Notes: generated from the letters alone by a model not told the origin. 6,174 nt of DNA from Actinomycetes bacterium (GCA_021798075.1 JAJZYO010000132.1:1-6174); one strand, 5' to 3'. Numbered from the stretch's first letter, positions 1-5,898 are shown. Numbers and translations: made by a program.

Positions 1-5
1 CCAGG

Positions 6-32
6 CCCCAATTTTCCCCACCTCAATTGGGG
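6..32. repeat. Inverted repeat at left edge, possible insertion-sequence end
   Basis: CCCCAATT (6-13) is followed after 11 bases by its exact complement AATTGGGG (25-32), and then by GTCAAATGCC. No T-run follows, so it is not a standard terminator. The AT-rich core and the AATTGGGGTCAA wording resemble, from memory, the repeated termini of some IS21-family elements in high-GC bacteria. No transposase is visible in the window, so the rest of any element would lie to the left. The identification is a guess; the inverted repeat itself is certain. Confidence 0.3.
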
Positions 33-125
33 TCAAATGCCAGTCATGCGGAGCGCCGTCACGCCTTGTGGGTCGGCCAGCCGACTCCGAGGCCGAGAAG
101 AACGCCGGGTTCAACGGGTTCGCTA

Positions 126-141
126 CTCGCTCAAGAGCGAG
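126..141. promoter_or_regulatory. Palindrome upstream of the glycosyltransferase gene
   Basis: CTCGCTC (126-132) and GAGCGAG (135-141) are exact complements separated only by AA. The two-base gap is too tight for a good RNA hairpin and fits a double-stranded operator for a dimeric regulator better. It lies 23 bases before the GTG start at 165 and just ahead of a GGGAG (146-150) that could be the ribosome binding site. A role in regulating the downstream gene is inference only; no regulator gene lies nearby. Confidence 0.25.
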
Positions 142-164
142 ACCTGGGAGCCGAGTACTAACGA

Positions 165-1583
165 GTGGCCTATCTGCGCGACGAGTCGCTGCCCACCTGC
201 CAGAGGCAGGACGAGGGACCCGACCTGCGGCTCCCCGTTCGCGAACCGGCCTCGCGTCCTGCGCACACACTCGGTCACCGGCGCCGGTACGTTCCCGTAC
301 GCGCCAAGTTCGCGTTGGCCTCCGTGCTCGCGTTCGCTTGGTTGGGGTTGTCGGTTTGGCTCTCCCTGCCGTGGCTCCACTCGCTCGCCAAGGACATCAC
401 CTGGCCTGTCGCAGTCCTTGCCATAGCGGTGCTCGCGTATGCTCCCGGCTGGCTGGTCGCTTTCTTGGCCGCGAGCCTGGTGCTGGACCGACAGCCGCCA
501 CTGCGACGGTCGAGCCCACAGGCACCGGTCACCGTTCTCCTGCCAGCGCACAATGAAGCGCAGCGCATAGCCGACACGCTCCAGTACCTCGCCCGCCAGG
601 ACTACGAGGGGCCTATGCACGTCATCGTCATCGACAACGCCTCTAGCGACGGCACGCTCGCGACTGCTCGCAGAGCCGCCTCGGAGCTCGGCTTGTCTGC
701 CCGGGCCATATCCGCGCCCAACCCGGGCAAGAGCCACGCCCTCAACACGGCGCTTCGGTACGTGGAGACCGACATCGTCATCACCCTCGACGCGGACACC
801 GCCCTTCACCCGAGCGCCGTCCGCAACCTGGTCGCCCGTTACCAATGCTCGCCCTCCGACGTGACCGCGGTAGCAGGGGCGGTGCTCGCTCGTAACAGCC
901 GCGACAACATCTGGACCCGCATGCAGGAATGGGACTACTTCTTGGGGATCGCCTCGGTCAAAAGGATGCAGGGGCTCTACCAGGGCACCTTGGTAGCACA
1001 GGGGGCGTTCAGCCTCTACGAGACTGAAGCTGTCCGCCGGGTAGGCGGGTGGCCCGACGCCATCGGCGAGGACATTGTGCTGACCTGGAGACTGATGGAG
1101 GGCGGCCGGCGCGTCTACTTCGAGCCGACCGCCATTGCCTTCACCGAGGTCCCTTCGCATATTGGCCACTTCTGCAGGCAACGGGCCCGGTGGGCCCGCG
1201 GGATGATCGAAGGCATCCGCTCGGTCAAACCGTGGGGGCAGCCGCGCCCCATGACCGCAATGCTGGCCGGGATAGACCTGCTGCTGCCTTTCATCGACCT
1301 CGCCTACACGTTCCTCTGGATGCCCGGGATCGTGCTTGCCTGTTTCGGGCTGTTCTGGTTCGTCGGCATATACACCGTAGCCGTGCTACCGCTCACCCTG
1401 CTGATCAACGTGCTCCTTTACGAGTACCAGCACAAACGAGTGTTCGTGCCCTTCGACCTCAAGATCCGGCGCAACCTGAGGGGGCTGGCCTGCTACGTGC
1501 TCTTTTACCAGATGCTCATGTCCCCCGTGTCGGTGGCCGGTTACGCGCAGGAGTTGTTCGGCGTGCGCCGGCGCTGGAAATAA
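165..1583 (+). CDS. Membrane glycosyltransferase, family 2 (processive polysaccharide synthase type)
   Basis: This gene encodes a membrane-bound inverting glycosyltransferase (GT2) that probably transfers sugars from a nucleotide-sugar to a growing surface polysaccharide, like PgaC/IcaA, NodC or hyaluronan synthase. Visible motifs in order are PAHNE (127-131), DNASSDGT (157-164), the metal-binding DAD (209-211), the catalytic-base GED (301-303) and QRARW (339-343), which in processive enzymes holds the acceptor. Two hydrophobic segments precede the catalytic domain (about 50-73 and 80-107) and about three follow it (about 365-387, 388-418, 440-462). There is no PilZ domain. The length (472 residues) is slightly long because of a charged, hydrophilic N-terminus of about 45 residues. 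GTG 165 is the first start after an in-frame TAA (159-161), but GGGAG (146-150) is 14 bases away. TTG 315 and GTG 324 are in-frame alternatives without a good ribosome site. No export or modification partners adjoin it, so the polymer cannot be named. Confidence 0.92.
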   Translation: MAYLRDESLPTCQRQDEGPDLRLPVREPASRPAHTLGHRRRYVPVRAKFALASVLAFAWLGLSVWLSLPWLHSLAKDITWPVAVLAIAVLAYAPGWLVAFLAASLVLDRQPPLRRSSPQAPVTVLLPAHNEAQRIADTLQYLARQDYEGPMHVIVIDNASSDGTLATARRAASELGLSARAISAPNPGKSHALNTALRYVETDIVITLDADTALHPSAVRNLVARYQCSPSDVTAVAGAVLARNSRDNIWTRMQEWDYFLGIASVKRMQGLYQGTLVAQGAFSLYETEAVRRVGGWPDAIGEDIVLTWRLMEGGRRVYFEPTAIAFTEVPSHIGHFCRQRARWARGMIEGIRSVKPWGQPRPMTAMLAGIDLLLPFIDLAYTFLWMPGIVLACFGLFWFVGIYTVAVLPLTLLINVLLYEYQHKRVFVPFDLKIRRNLRGLACYVLFYQMLMSPVSVAGYAQELFGVRRRWK

Positions 1584-1638
1584 GCTGGAGGTCGCTTTCC
1601 GGCCCTCAGGACCACCTGGCCCTCCTCGCGCGAAAGGC

Positions 1639-1660
1639 CCGAGGCTGGGTGACCCCTCGG
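1639..1660. terminator. Candidate hairpin between convergent genes
   Basis: CCGAGG (1639-1644) and CCTCGG (1655-1660) form a 6-bp stem with a 10-base loop, inside the 140-bp gap between the converging glycosyltransferase and membrane-protein genes. The location suits a bidirectional terminator. There is no T-run on either strand, so the support is weak. Confidence 0.22.
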
Positions 1661-1723
1661 AGTTGGCTGCCTGCCATCGGTGGGCGAGCGCCCTCGGCGC
1701 AGGCGAGCGACCTCGAGGCATAT

Positions 1724-2176
1724 TTATGGGGTTGAGGCGACCATATGGAGGATCCGCTCGATCTCGTCGTCTTGTGCCGCCAAGTGCTCCTGTATCTGGA
1801 TTGCTTCGTGAAGAATGGCGTCAGCGTCGTTGTAGGTGTCCTCGGCACGTTTGTCAGCTGCCTTCGCCTGGATGTTCTGCCCCACGATAATGATGGGCAG
1901 CAATACCAACTGCAAGAAGTTCGAGGACACCCAAGCGATGATGATGGTCATGTTGCCGGAGCGGAAAGCTGAAGGCGCGCTCAACAAGGCGATGACGGTG
2001 AAGAGGTACGCGCACCACATGGTGCCGACCACAAAGGTGATGCCCAGGGCGAGCCGAGCGTTAAACCGGATGAACGGGTTGGGGTGGTGGAGGCGACGCT
2101 GGTCGATGGTCCGGGAGGGTCCCTCGGCCTTACGCTGCTGGATGCGGGGATGGGGTACGTGGTGGTACAAGGGCAT
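1724..2176 (-). CDS. Small two-helix membrane protein with helical C-terminal tail
   Basis: This gene encodes a 150-residue protein of unknown function. A polar, basic N-terminus (1-40) precedes two strong membrane segments (about 43-65 and 76-98). A highly charged helical tail (99-146) follows, beginning GQNIQAKAADKRAEDTY, and may form a coiled coil in the cytoplasm. The pattern of a hydrophobic hairpin ending in L-P-x-I-x-x-x-Q-N, then a charged helix, recalls DUF1003 and low-affinity iron-permease-like small membrane proteins. From memory, close look-alikes are common in actinobacteria under hypothetical names. The conserved-looking part starts at NPFIRFNARLAL (33-44). The first 30 residues look less constrained and the ATG has no clear ribosome site, so the true start could differ slightly. 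It is transcribed towards the glycosyltransferase gene and divergently from the MOSC gene; no functional link is evident. Confidence 0.8.
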   Translation of the reverse strand: MPLYHHVPHPRIQQRKAEGPSRTIDQRRLHHPNPFIRFNARLALGITFVVGTMWCAYLFTVIALLSAPSAFRSGNMTIIIAWVSSNFLQLVLLPIIIVGQNIQAKAADKRAEDTYNDADAILHEAIQIQEHLAAQDDEIERILHMVASTP

Positions 2177-2267
2177 GCGCGTATCTTCGCACCACGAGCA
2201 CCGCCCGCCCCTCCGCCAGCAGAGCGGGCAACCGACGTGAGCGCAGCGGGGCCTCCCGTTGGACTAA

Positions 2268-2283
2268 AAGGGACGGATGGGAG
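2268..2283 (+). promoter_or_regulatory. Ribosome-binding region deciding the MOSC gene start
   Basis: Two purine-rich sites serve two possible starts. AAGGGA (2268-2273) lies only 3 bases before ATG 2277, which is tight. GGGAG (2279-2283) lies 5 bases before GTG 2289, which is a normal spacing. The GTG would shorten the protein by four residues, to begin at VAWISIAPVKG, close to where MOSC N-terminal domains usually begin. The sequence alone does not settle the choice. Confidence 0.45.
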
Positions 2284-3056
2284 CACGGGTGGCTTGGATC
2301 TCGATCGCGCCGGTCAAAGGCTTGGGTTTGGTCCACCCCGCGGCCGTGGAGCTCGGTACGGGGGGAGTGGCCGCGAACCGTGCCTTCTACCTCGTGGATG
2401 AGGACGGGCAGATGGTCAATGGAAAGCGACTTGGTGGCTTGGTTAGGGTCACTCCTGCCTACGACCCGGCGCTGGAGACCCTAACCCTGGCGTTCCCCGA
2501 CGGGACCGAAGTTGCAGGGCGTGTGGTTGGCGCGCAAGAGGTGACGACGTCGTTTTTTGGGCGACCGGTCTCTGGCCACGTCGTGGACGGTCCTTGGAGC
2601 GAGGCCCTCAGCGCCTACTTCGAGCGTCCCCTCGCCCTCGTGAAGGTCGCCCACGAGGGCGACGGGGTCGACCGGGGCTCGAAGGCCGCCGTGTCCCTAC
2701 TGTCTACCGCCTCTGTCGCTCGCCTGGCCGCGGCATTGGGTGGCGGAGCGAGCCTCGACCGCCGGCGGTTCCGCATGTTGTTCGGGGTGAGCGGGGTGGC
2801 CGCCCACGCCGAGGACGGGTGGGTCGGCCGGCGGGTCCGTCTCGGCGAGGCGGTGGTAGCCATCGGGGGCCTGGTCGGGCGCTGTTTGGTCACCAGCCAA
2901 GACCCTGACACCGGGACGGTGGACATGGACACCCTGGGGGCGTTGCGCTCGTACCGCCGCCAGCCAGAGACGGGTGAAAAGCTCCCGTTCGGAGTTTGGG
3001 GTGGAGTCGTCCAACCCGGACGGGTGGCCCTGGCCGACGTGGTCGAACCTGTCTAG
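2277..3056 (+). CDS. MOSC-domain protein (YcbX/mARC-like molybdenum-cofactor enzyme)
   Basis: The 259-residue product has the two-part layout of the YcbX/mARC group. An N-terminal MOSC beta-barrel domain (about 4-125, opening AWISIAPVKGLGL) is followed by a MOSC domain (about 130-257). The key motif is RCLVTSQDPDTG (202-213). By family knowledge, Cys203 should be the sulfur ligand binding the molybdenum cofactor, and DRRRFRMLFGVSG (161-173) matches the conserved RFR region. Characterised relatives reduce N-hydroxylated compounds such as amidoximes and hydroxylaminopurines using an electron-transfer partner. No ferredoxin, reductase or cofactor-synthesis gene is in the window, and no fused iron-sulfur domain is present. 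It is probably cytoplasmic, with no signal peptide. The DUF488 gene starts 24 bp after its stop, so the two are probably co-transcribed. ATG 2277 and GTG 2289 are competing starts. Substrate unknown. Confidence 0.9.
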   Translation: MGARVAWISIAPVKGLGLVHPAAVELGTGGVAANRAFYLVDEDGQMVNGKRLGGLVRVTPAYDPALETLTLAFPDGTEVAGRVVGAQEVTTSFFGRPVSGHVVDGPWSEALSAYFERPLALVKVAHEGDGVDRGSKAAVSLLSTASVARLAAALGGGASLDRRRFRMLFGVSGVAAHAEDGWVGRRVRLGEAVVAIGGLVGRCLVTSQDPDTGTVDMDTLGALRSYRRQPETGEKLPFGVWGGVVQPGRVALADVVEPV

Positions 3057-3080
3057 CTTTGGTCCCGAGGGCGAGGCGCG

Positions 3081-3458
3081 ATGACTAGCAAGGTCCGGGC
3101 TGTGAAGGTCCGTCGCATCTACGAACCGCCGGCCGGCACCGAGGGCTACCTGGTGCTCGTCGACCGGCTCTGGCCCCGGGGTGTAAAAGCCTCTCGAGAC
3201 CTTTTCGACGAGTGGGCGAAAGAGGCCGCCCCCAGCGCTGACCTGCGGCGCTGGTACGGCCACGACCCCACCAAGTTCTCGGAGTTCGCCAGGCGCTACC
3301 GGGCCGAGCTCGCTCGCCCGCCGGCCAAGAGCGAGGTGCGGCACCTGGCCGATATCTCCGCTAGGGCCCCGCTCACGCTGCTAACTGCCACCAAGGACGT
3401 CGAGCACTCGGGCGCCGTCGTGCTCGCCCAGGTCATCGAGGCGATGCCGGCCCCGTAA
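3081..3458 (+). CDS. DUF488 family protein, YeaO type
   Basis: The 125-residue product matches the YeaO branch of DUF488 over nearly its whole length. Recognisable blocks are RRIYEPP (11-17), LVDRLWPRG (26-34), DEWAKEAAPSADLRRWYGHDP (43-63) and LTLLTATKDVEHSGAVVL (98-115). The family has a compact cytoplasmic fold with several invariant Arg, Trp and His residues, but no established biochemical activity that I know of. GAGG at 3073-3076 lies 4 bases before the ATG, supporting this start. It follows the MOSC gene by 24 bp in the same direction and probably shares its transcript, but a shared job is only a guess. It is full length and unbroken. The next gene converges from the other strand about 105 bp downstream. 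Confidence 0.92.
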   Translation: MTSKVRAVKVRRIYEPPAGTEGYLVLVDRLWPRGVKASRDLFDEWAKEAAPSADLRRWYGHDPTKFSEFARRYRAELARPPAKSEVRHLADISARAPLTLLTATKDVEHSGAVVLAQVIEAMPAP

Positions 3459-3563
3459 ACGCCGAGGCCGTGCAGGCCGAGGAGCGCCTTGTGATGGTGA
3501 CCCGCCGCTCCGTGGTCGAAGCACACAGAGCACTTTGCCCGGGCTTCTCCGGTGCCGACTTGC

Positions 3564-4334
3564 TCAGGCCCCTCGGCGCTCGGGGGTGTCGCTCGTGTCG
3601 CCACCGCCCCCGCCGCTTCCTTCTGGCATTTCCTCTCCGGGCCCGTAGATACGGCGTGAAAGCCGCTTGGCGCCGCCCTCCGCGACGGCCTGGCGGAGCG
3701 CCTCGGAGAACACGGCAGGGCCCCAGTAGCGGCTCCCGACCATCCGGGCAAGCTCGCCCTCCTCGGTCGGCCCGTGCTCTTGGAGCGCCCGTTCGATTGC
3801 GAGGATCTCCCGGTCGAGCGCTTGTTCGGGAGGAGTCGGGGCCACGATAGAGCCCGGAACTGCGCCGAGACGGCCGGGGCCGAGCCGGTAACGCCGAAAG
3901 CCGGTTTCGCGCTCGCGCCTGCGTCGCATCCTGGCTTCGATGCGGGCTCGTTCCTTTTCGAGGCTGCTGGGCCTCCGCGTCTGGGGCACCCTTTCCACTT
4001 CCTCTTCTCCTGTGGGGAGGCCGCCTTGCTCGCGGGCGGTGTCGGCGTCGGCCCGGCGGCGTAGTGCCTCCAGCCGGTAGGCGGCCGCCCGGGCGCGGTG
4101 CTCGGCGACCTCGGCAGCGGTCCTCGTGCGCTCCGCACCTACCTGGTCATGCAGGGCGGCAAGTTCGTGCACCACTGCGGAGAGCGAGTGGGCCTGCGCC
4201 CAAAAGGCGTGCATCTCTGCGGTGGCCTCGTCGACACCTCCCGGCGGCCGGTGAACCATCGGAAGGCTCAGGGAGGGGGCGCGGCAGTCATGACCGCTCT
4301 GGTCGGCACCGTCATGTGCGCCGGCCCGTGGCAT
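3564..4334 (-). CDS. Unrecognised protein: charged helical region plus winged-helix-like C-terminus
   Basis: I do not recognise this 256-residue protein by name. Residues 35-100 are rich in Ala, Glu, Arg and Leu (for example HELAALHDQVGAERTRTAAE) and probably form a long helix or coiled coil. Residues 100-170 are charged and Pro-rich, probably disordered. Residues 172-232, from LDREILAIERALQEHGPTEE through VGSRYWGP to RRIYGP, read like a small winged helix: helix, GPT turn, ELARMVG helix, RYWGP, then a helix EALRQAVAEG and a basic strand. The tail 237-256 is Gly-rich and low in complexity. There is no signal peptide or membrane segment. The start at 4334 is supported by GAGGAG nine bases upstream; ATG 4259 (Met26) has no such site. 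A DNA-binding or structural role is inferred from shape only. It is transcribed alone, downstream of a 357-bp spacer. Confidence 0.72.
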   Translation of the reverse strand: MPRAGAHDGADQSGHDCRAPSLSLPMVHRPPGGVDEATAEMHAFWAQAHSLSAVVHELAALHDQVGAERTRTAAEVAEHRARAAAYRLEALRRRADADTAREQGGLPTGEEEVERVPQTRRPSSLEKERARIEARMRRRRERETGFRRYRLGPGRLGAVPGSIVAPTPPEQALDREILAIERALQEHGPTEEGELARMVGSRYWGPAVFSEALRQAVAEGGAKRLSRRIYGPGEEMPEGSGGGGGDTSDTPERRGA

Positions 4335-4343
4335 ATGAAGAGG

Positions 4344-4349
4344 CTCCTC
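4344..4349 (-). promoter_or_regulatory. Ribosome binding site for the 3564-4334 gene
   Basis: On the minus strand this reads GAGGAG, nine bases before the ATG at 4334. It is the strongest Shine-Dalgarno match in the window. It favours the upstream ATG over the internal ATG at 4259, so the basic, Ser-rich first 25 residues are probably translated. Confidence 0.6.
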
Positions 4350-4397
4350 ACCCGCTCGACCGTGCCCCTCTCGGGTGGTCGCAGTTGGGGCGGTTGC

Positions 4398-4417
4398 CTA
4401 CGGCTGGCGAGCCGTAG
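4398..4417. terminator. Perfect 8-bp hairpin in the spacer
   Basis: CTACGGCT (4398-4405) and AGCCGTAG (4410-4417) are exact complements around a GGCG loop, giving a stable stem-loop on either strand. It lies 63 bp before the leftward start at 4334 and about 275 bp after the PLP enzyme stop. It could end transcription from the right, although no T-run follows, or be a leader structure of the downstream gene. The structure is certain; the role is not. Confidence 0.35.
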
Positions 4418-4453
4418 AACGGCTGTCGCCGGCTTATGGCCCGCCCCGGGTTG

Positions 4454-4678
4454 TCACAGTGCGTCGTCGGCAGGCATGGCCTCGTAAGAATGCTGTTTTG
4501 GAGCACAAAATGCTGCCGGCGCCGGGAAGATCGTCGGGTCGTCATGAGGGTGCCGCAACCCGTGGAAATGTAGTTCGGCATGAGTAGCGGCGTAAACATC
4601 GTACTCAGCCTTTGACATGAAGGACCGGCTGGTAATTTGTTCCTCACCACATCGAAACTCGGTCATGGTGGCCATCAT
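4454..4678 (-). pseudogene. Possible remnant of a tyrosine recombinase (integrase)
   Basis: A 74-codon frame contains AELHFHGLRHPH (residues 34-45), which resembles the catalytic box of tyrosine recombinases, commonly written as xxFHxLRHTHAT with an invariant His-x-x-Arg. The following PTIFPAPA can be laid against the usual ATLLLAAG if two codons are inserted. The preceding QITSRSF could match the segment before the box. The rest of the catalytic domain, including the second His/Trp and the Tyr nucleophile, is missing. The third codon positions are often A or T, unlike neighbouring genes, and neither Met1 (4678) nor Met21 (4618) has a ribosome site. I therefore read it as a decayed fragment, if it is related at all. 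The alternative is a chance reading frame. Confidence 0.28.
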
Positions 4679-4691
4679 AAGTGCGGGGCTG

Positions 4692-5879
4692 TTAGTTCGC
4701 CAAGGCCTGGCTGAAGTCCGCGATGAGGTCTTGCTGGGCTTCGATGCCGCAACTTACCCGGACCAGGTCGGAGGTGATGCCAAGGCGTTCTCGGTCCTCG
4801 GGGCGCATACCCGCGTGAGTGCTGGTCGCGGGCCGGGTGATGAGCGTCTCGACACCGCCGAGGCTCACCGCCGGGTATGCCAACTGCACCGCGCCGAGCA
4901 GGGCTTCGGCAGCCCCCTCACCTCCGCGCAACCGCAGGCTCAGCATGCCTCCGAACCCCGAGAGCAGCTTCGCAGCGTGCGCGTGGTCGGGGTGGGAGGG
5001 TAGCCCAGGGTAGTGGACGGCAGCGACCGCAGGGTGGCCGGCGAGGAAACGGGCCAGTGCCAGGGCGTTTTCGTTTTGTGCCCGGACCCGTAGCGCGAGG
5101 GTCTTGACCCCCCGGGCGAGCAAGAACCCGGTGTGGGGGTCGAGGCTGCCCCCGAAGTGGTTGAGGGTCCTGCGCACCCGCTCGACCAGCCCGGCGCTGC
5201 CCATGACGCAGCCAGCCACGAGGTCGGAGTGGCCGCCCAGGTACTTGGTGGCGCTGTGGAAGCAAAGGTCGAAGCCGGCCGCGAGAGGGCGGAAGTTCAC
5301 CGGGGTGGCGAAGGTGTTGTCGATGACCGTGAGCAAGCCCTCCCTCCGCCCGAAGGCGGCGATCTCGTCGAGCAGGCCGACTCGGACCATGGGGTTGGTG
5401 ATCGTCTCCAACAGGAAGACCTTGGTCTGCCGGGTGCGCGCGGCTGCCCAGGTCTCCGGCCGGTTGACATCGACGAAGGTGTAGCGCCAGCCGAGGTCTT
5501 CGCTGTGCTCTGTGAGGAAGTCGTGGGTGCCGCCGTAGAGGGAGTCGCCCGCCAGCAAATGGTCCCCCGCGCGCAGGGTGCTGAGAAGGGTGGTCGTGAC
5601 CGCCGCCATGCCGGAGGAGGTCGCCAGCGCGGCCTCGGCGCCCTCCAGCGCGGCGAGCTTGTCGTGCAGGTACCTCTGGGAGGGCGTTGAGTTCAGCCGT
5701 ATGTAGGGGATGTCATGGTAAGCGGTGCCCGGGCCCATCGAGTACACCGTGCTCTGGTAGATCGGGAAGACCGCGGACCCCTCCGGCCCCGGCGACCCCT
5801 CCGGCCCCGGCGGCCCCTCCGGCCACGGCAGCCCCGGCGGCCCCGGAGCAGGATCGAGGAGCCGGCTGATCGAGTGCAC
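4692..5879 (-). CDS. Cys/Met-metabolism PLP-dependent enzyme (cystathionine gamma-lyase/synthase fold)
   Basis: This 395-residue enzyme is full length for the trans-sulfuration PLP family, which forms cytoplasmic tetramers acting on sulfur amino acids or O-acylhomoserine. Visible landmarks are YIR (59-61, phosphate contact from the neighbouring subunit), SSGM (88-91), Tyr115 in LYGGT (ring stacking), Asp187 in IDNTF (pyridine nitrogen), the Schiff-base Lys212 in HSATKYLGGHSD, SLGGVETLITRP (339-350) and Arg374 in RVSCGIE (substrate carboxylate). The start is GTG 5879 with GGGAG ten bases upstream. The exact reaction is uncertain: Val338 replaces the Glu usual just before SLGG in gamma-lyases and gamma-synthases. 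Residues 13-36 form a Gly-X-Y collagen-like tract encoded by 18-bp tandem repeats. It follows the PRC-barrel gene by 75 bp in the same direction; no other methionine or cysteine genes are present. Confidence 0.93.
   Translation of the reverse strand: MHSISRLLDPAPGPPGLPWPEGPPGPEGSPGPEGSAVFPIYQSTVYSMGPGTAYHDIPYIRLNSTPSQRYLHDKLAALEGAEAALATSSGMAAVTTTLLSTLRAGDHLLAGDSLYGGTHDFLTEHSEDLGWRYTFVDVNRPETWAAARTRQTKVFLLETITNPMVRVGLLDEIAAFGRREGLLTVIDNTFATPVNFRPLAAGFDLCFHSATKYLGGHSDLVAGCVMGSAGLVERVRRTLNHFGGSLDPHTGFLLARGVKTLALRVRAQNENALALARFLAGHPAVAAVHYPGLPSHPDHAHAAKLLSGFGGMLSLRLRGGEGAAEALLGAVQLAYPAVSLGGVETLITRPATSTHAGMRPEDRERLGITSDLVRVSCGIEAQQDLIADFSQALAN
5776..5847. repeat. Four 18-bp tandem repeats within the PLP enzyme gene
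   Basis: On the + strand, units at 5776-5793 and 5794-5811 are identical (GACCCCTCCGGCCCCGGC). The third (5812-5829) differs at two positions and the fourth (5830-5847) at five. Read on the minus strand each unit encodes six residues of the PGPEGS type, so gain or loss of a unit keeps the reading frame. The array encodes the Gly-X-Y tract in the N-terminal arm of the enzyme. Two identical neighbouring units suggest recent duplication or slippage. Confidence 0.9.
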
Positions 5880-5889
5880 GAGACGCCTG

Positions 5890-5894
5890 CTCCC
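5890..5894 (-). promoter_or_regulatory. Ribosome binding site for the PLP enzyme gene
   Basis: On the minus strand this reads GGGAG, ten bases before the GTG start at 5879. The frame stays open upstream to the TGA of the PRC-barrel gene (5955-5957), but I see no other start codon with a ribosome site in that stretch, so GTG 5879 is preferred. Confidence 0.5.
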
Positions 5895-5898
5895 GTCA

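Larger units (their letters stand above)
4335..4691. other. 357-bp spacer between two leftward genes
   Basis: This gap holds no convincing intact gene. From right to left it contains a poorly coding reading frame (4454-4678), an 8-bp perfect hairpin (4398-4417) and the leader with GAGGAG for the next gene. The part from about 4480 to 4640 is visibly less GC-rich than its surroundings, with runs such as GCTGTTTTGGAGCACAAAATGC, consistent with non-coding or imported DNA. A promoter for the leftward gene should lie here but I cannot point to convincing -35 and -10 boxes. Confidence 0.6.

Noticed and set aside
123..1181. Long open frame on the minus strand opposite the glycosyltransferase gene
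   Set aside because: It lies antisense to a gene with all GT2 motifs, its product has no recognisable domain, and it is a normal by-product of high-GC codon usage.
2203..2229. GCCCGC / GCGGGC inverted repeat in the divergent spacer between the membrane-protein and MOSC genes
   Set aside because: It is only 6 bp with a 15-base loop, made solely of G and C in GC-rich DNA, so chance is a sufficient explanation.
3481..3511. GGAGCG / CGCTCC pair between the convergent DUF488 and 3564-4334 genes, considered as a terminator
   Set aside because: It is a 6-bp stem with a 19-base loop and no T-run on either strand; too weak to call.
3296..4138. Long open frame on the minus strand overlapping the DUF488 gene end and the unrecognised gene
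   Set aside because: It overlaps the DUF488 gene on the opposite strand and the 3564-4334 gene in another frame. Its Ser/Arg/Pro-rich low-complexity product is typical of a shadow frame.
4348..4650. Minus-strand 100-codon frame in the spacer
   Set aside because: The product is compositionally random, has no ribosome site, and overlaps the frame with the recombinase-like motif; nothing supports it as a gene.
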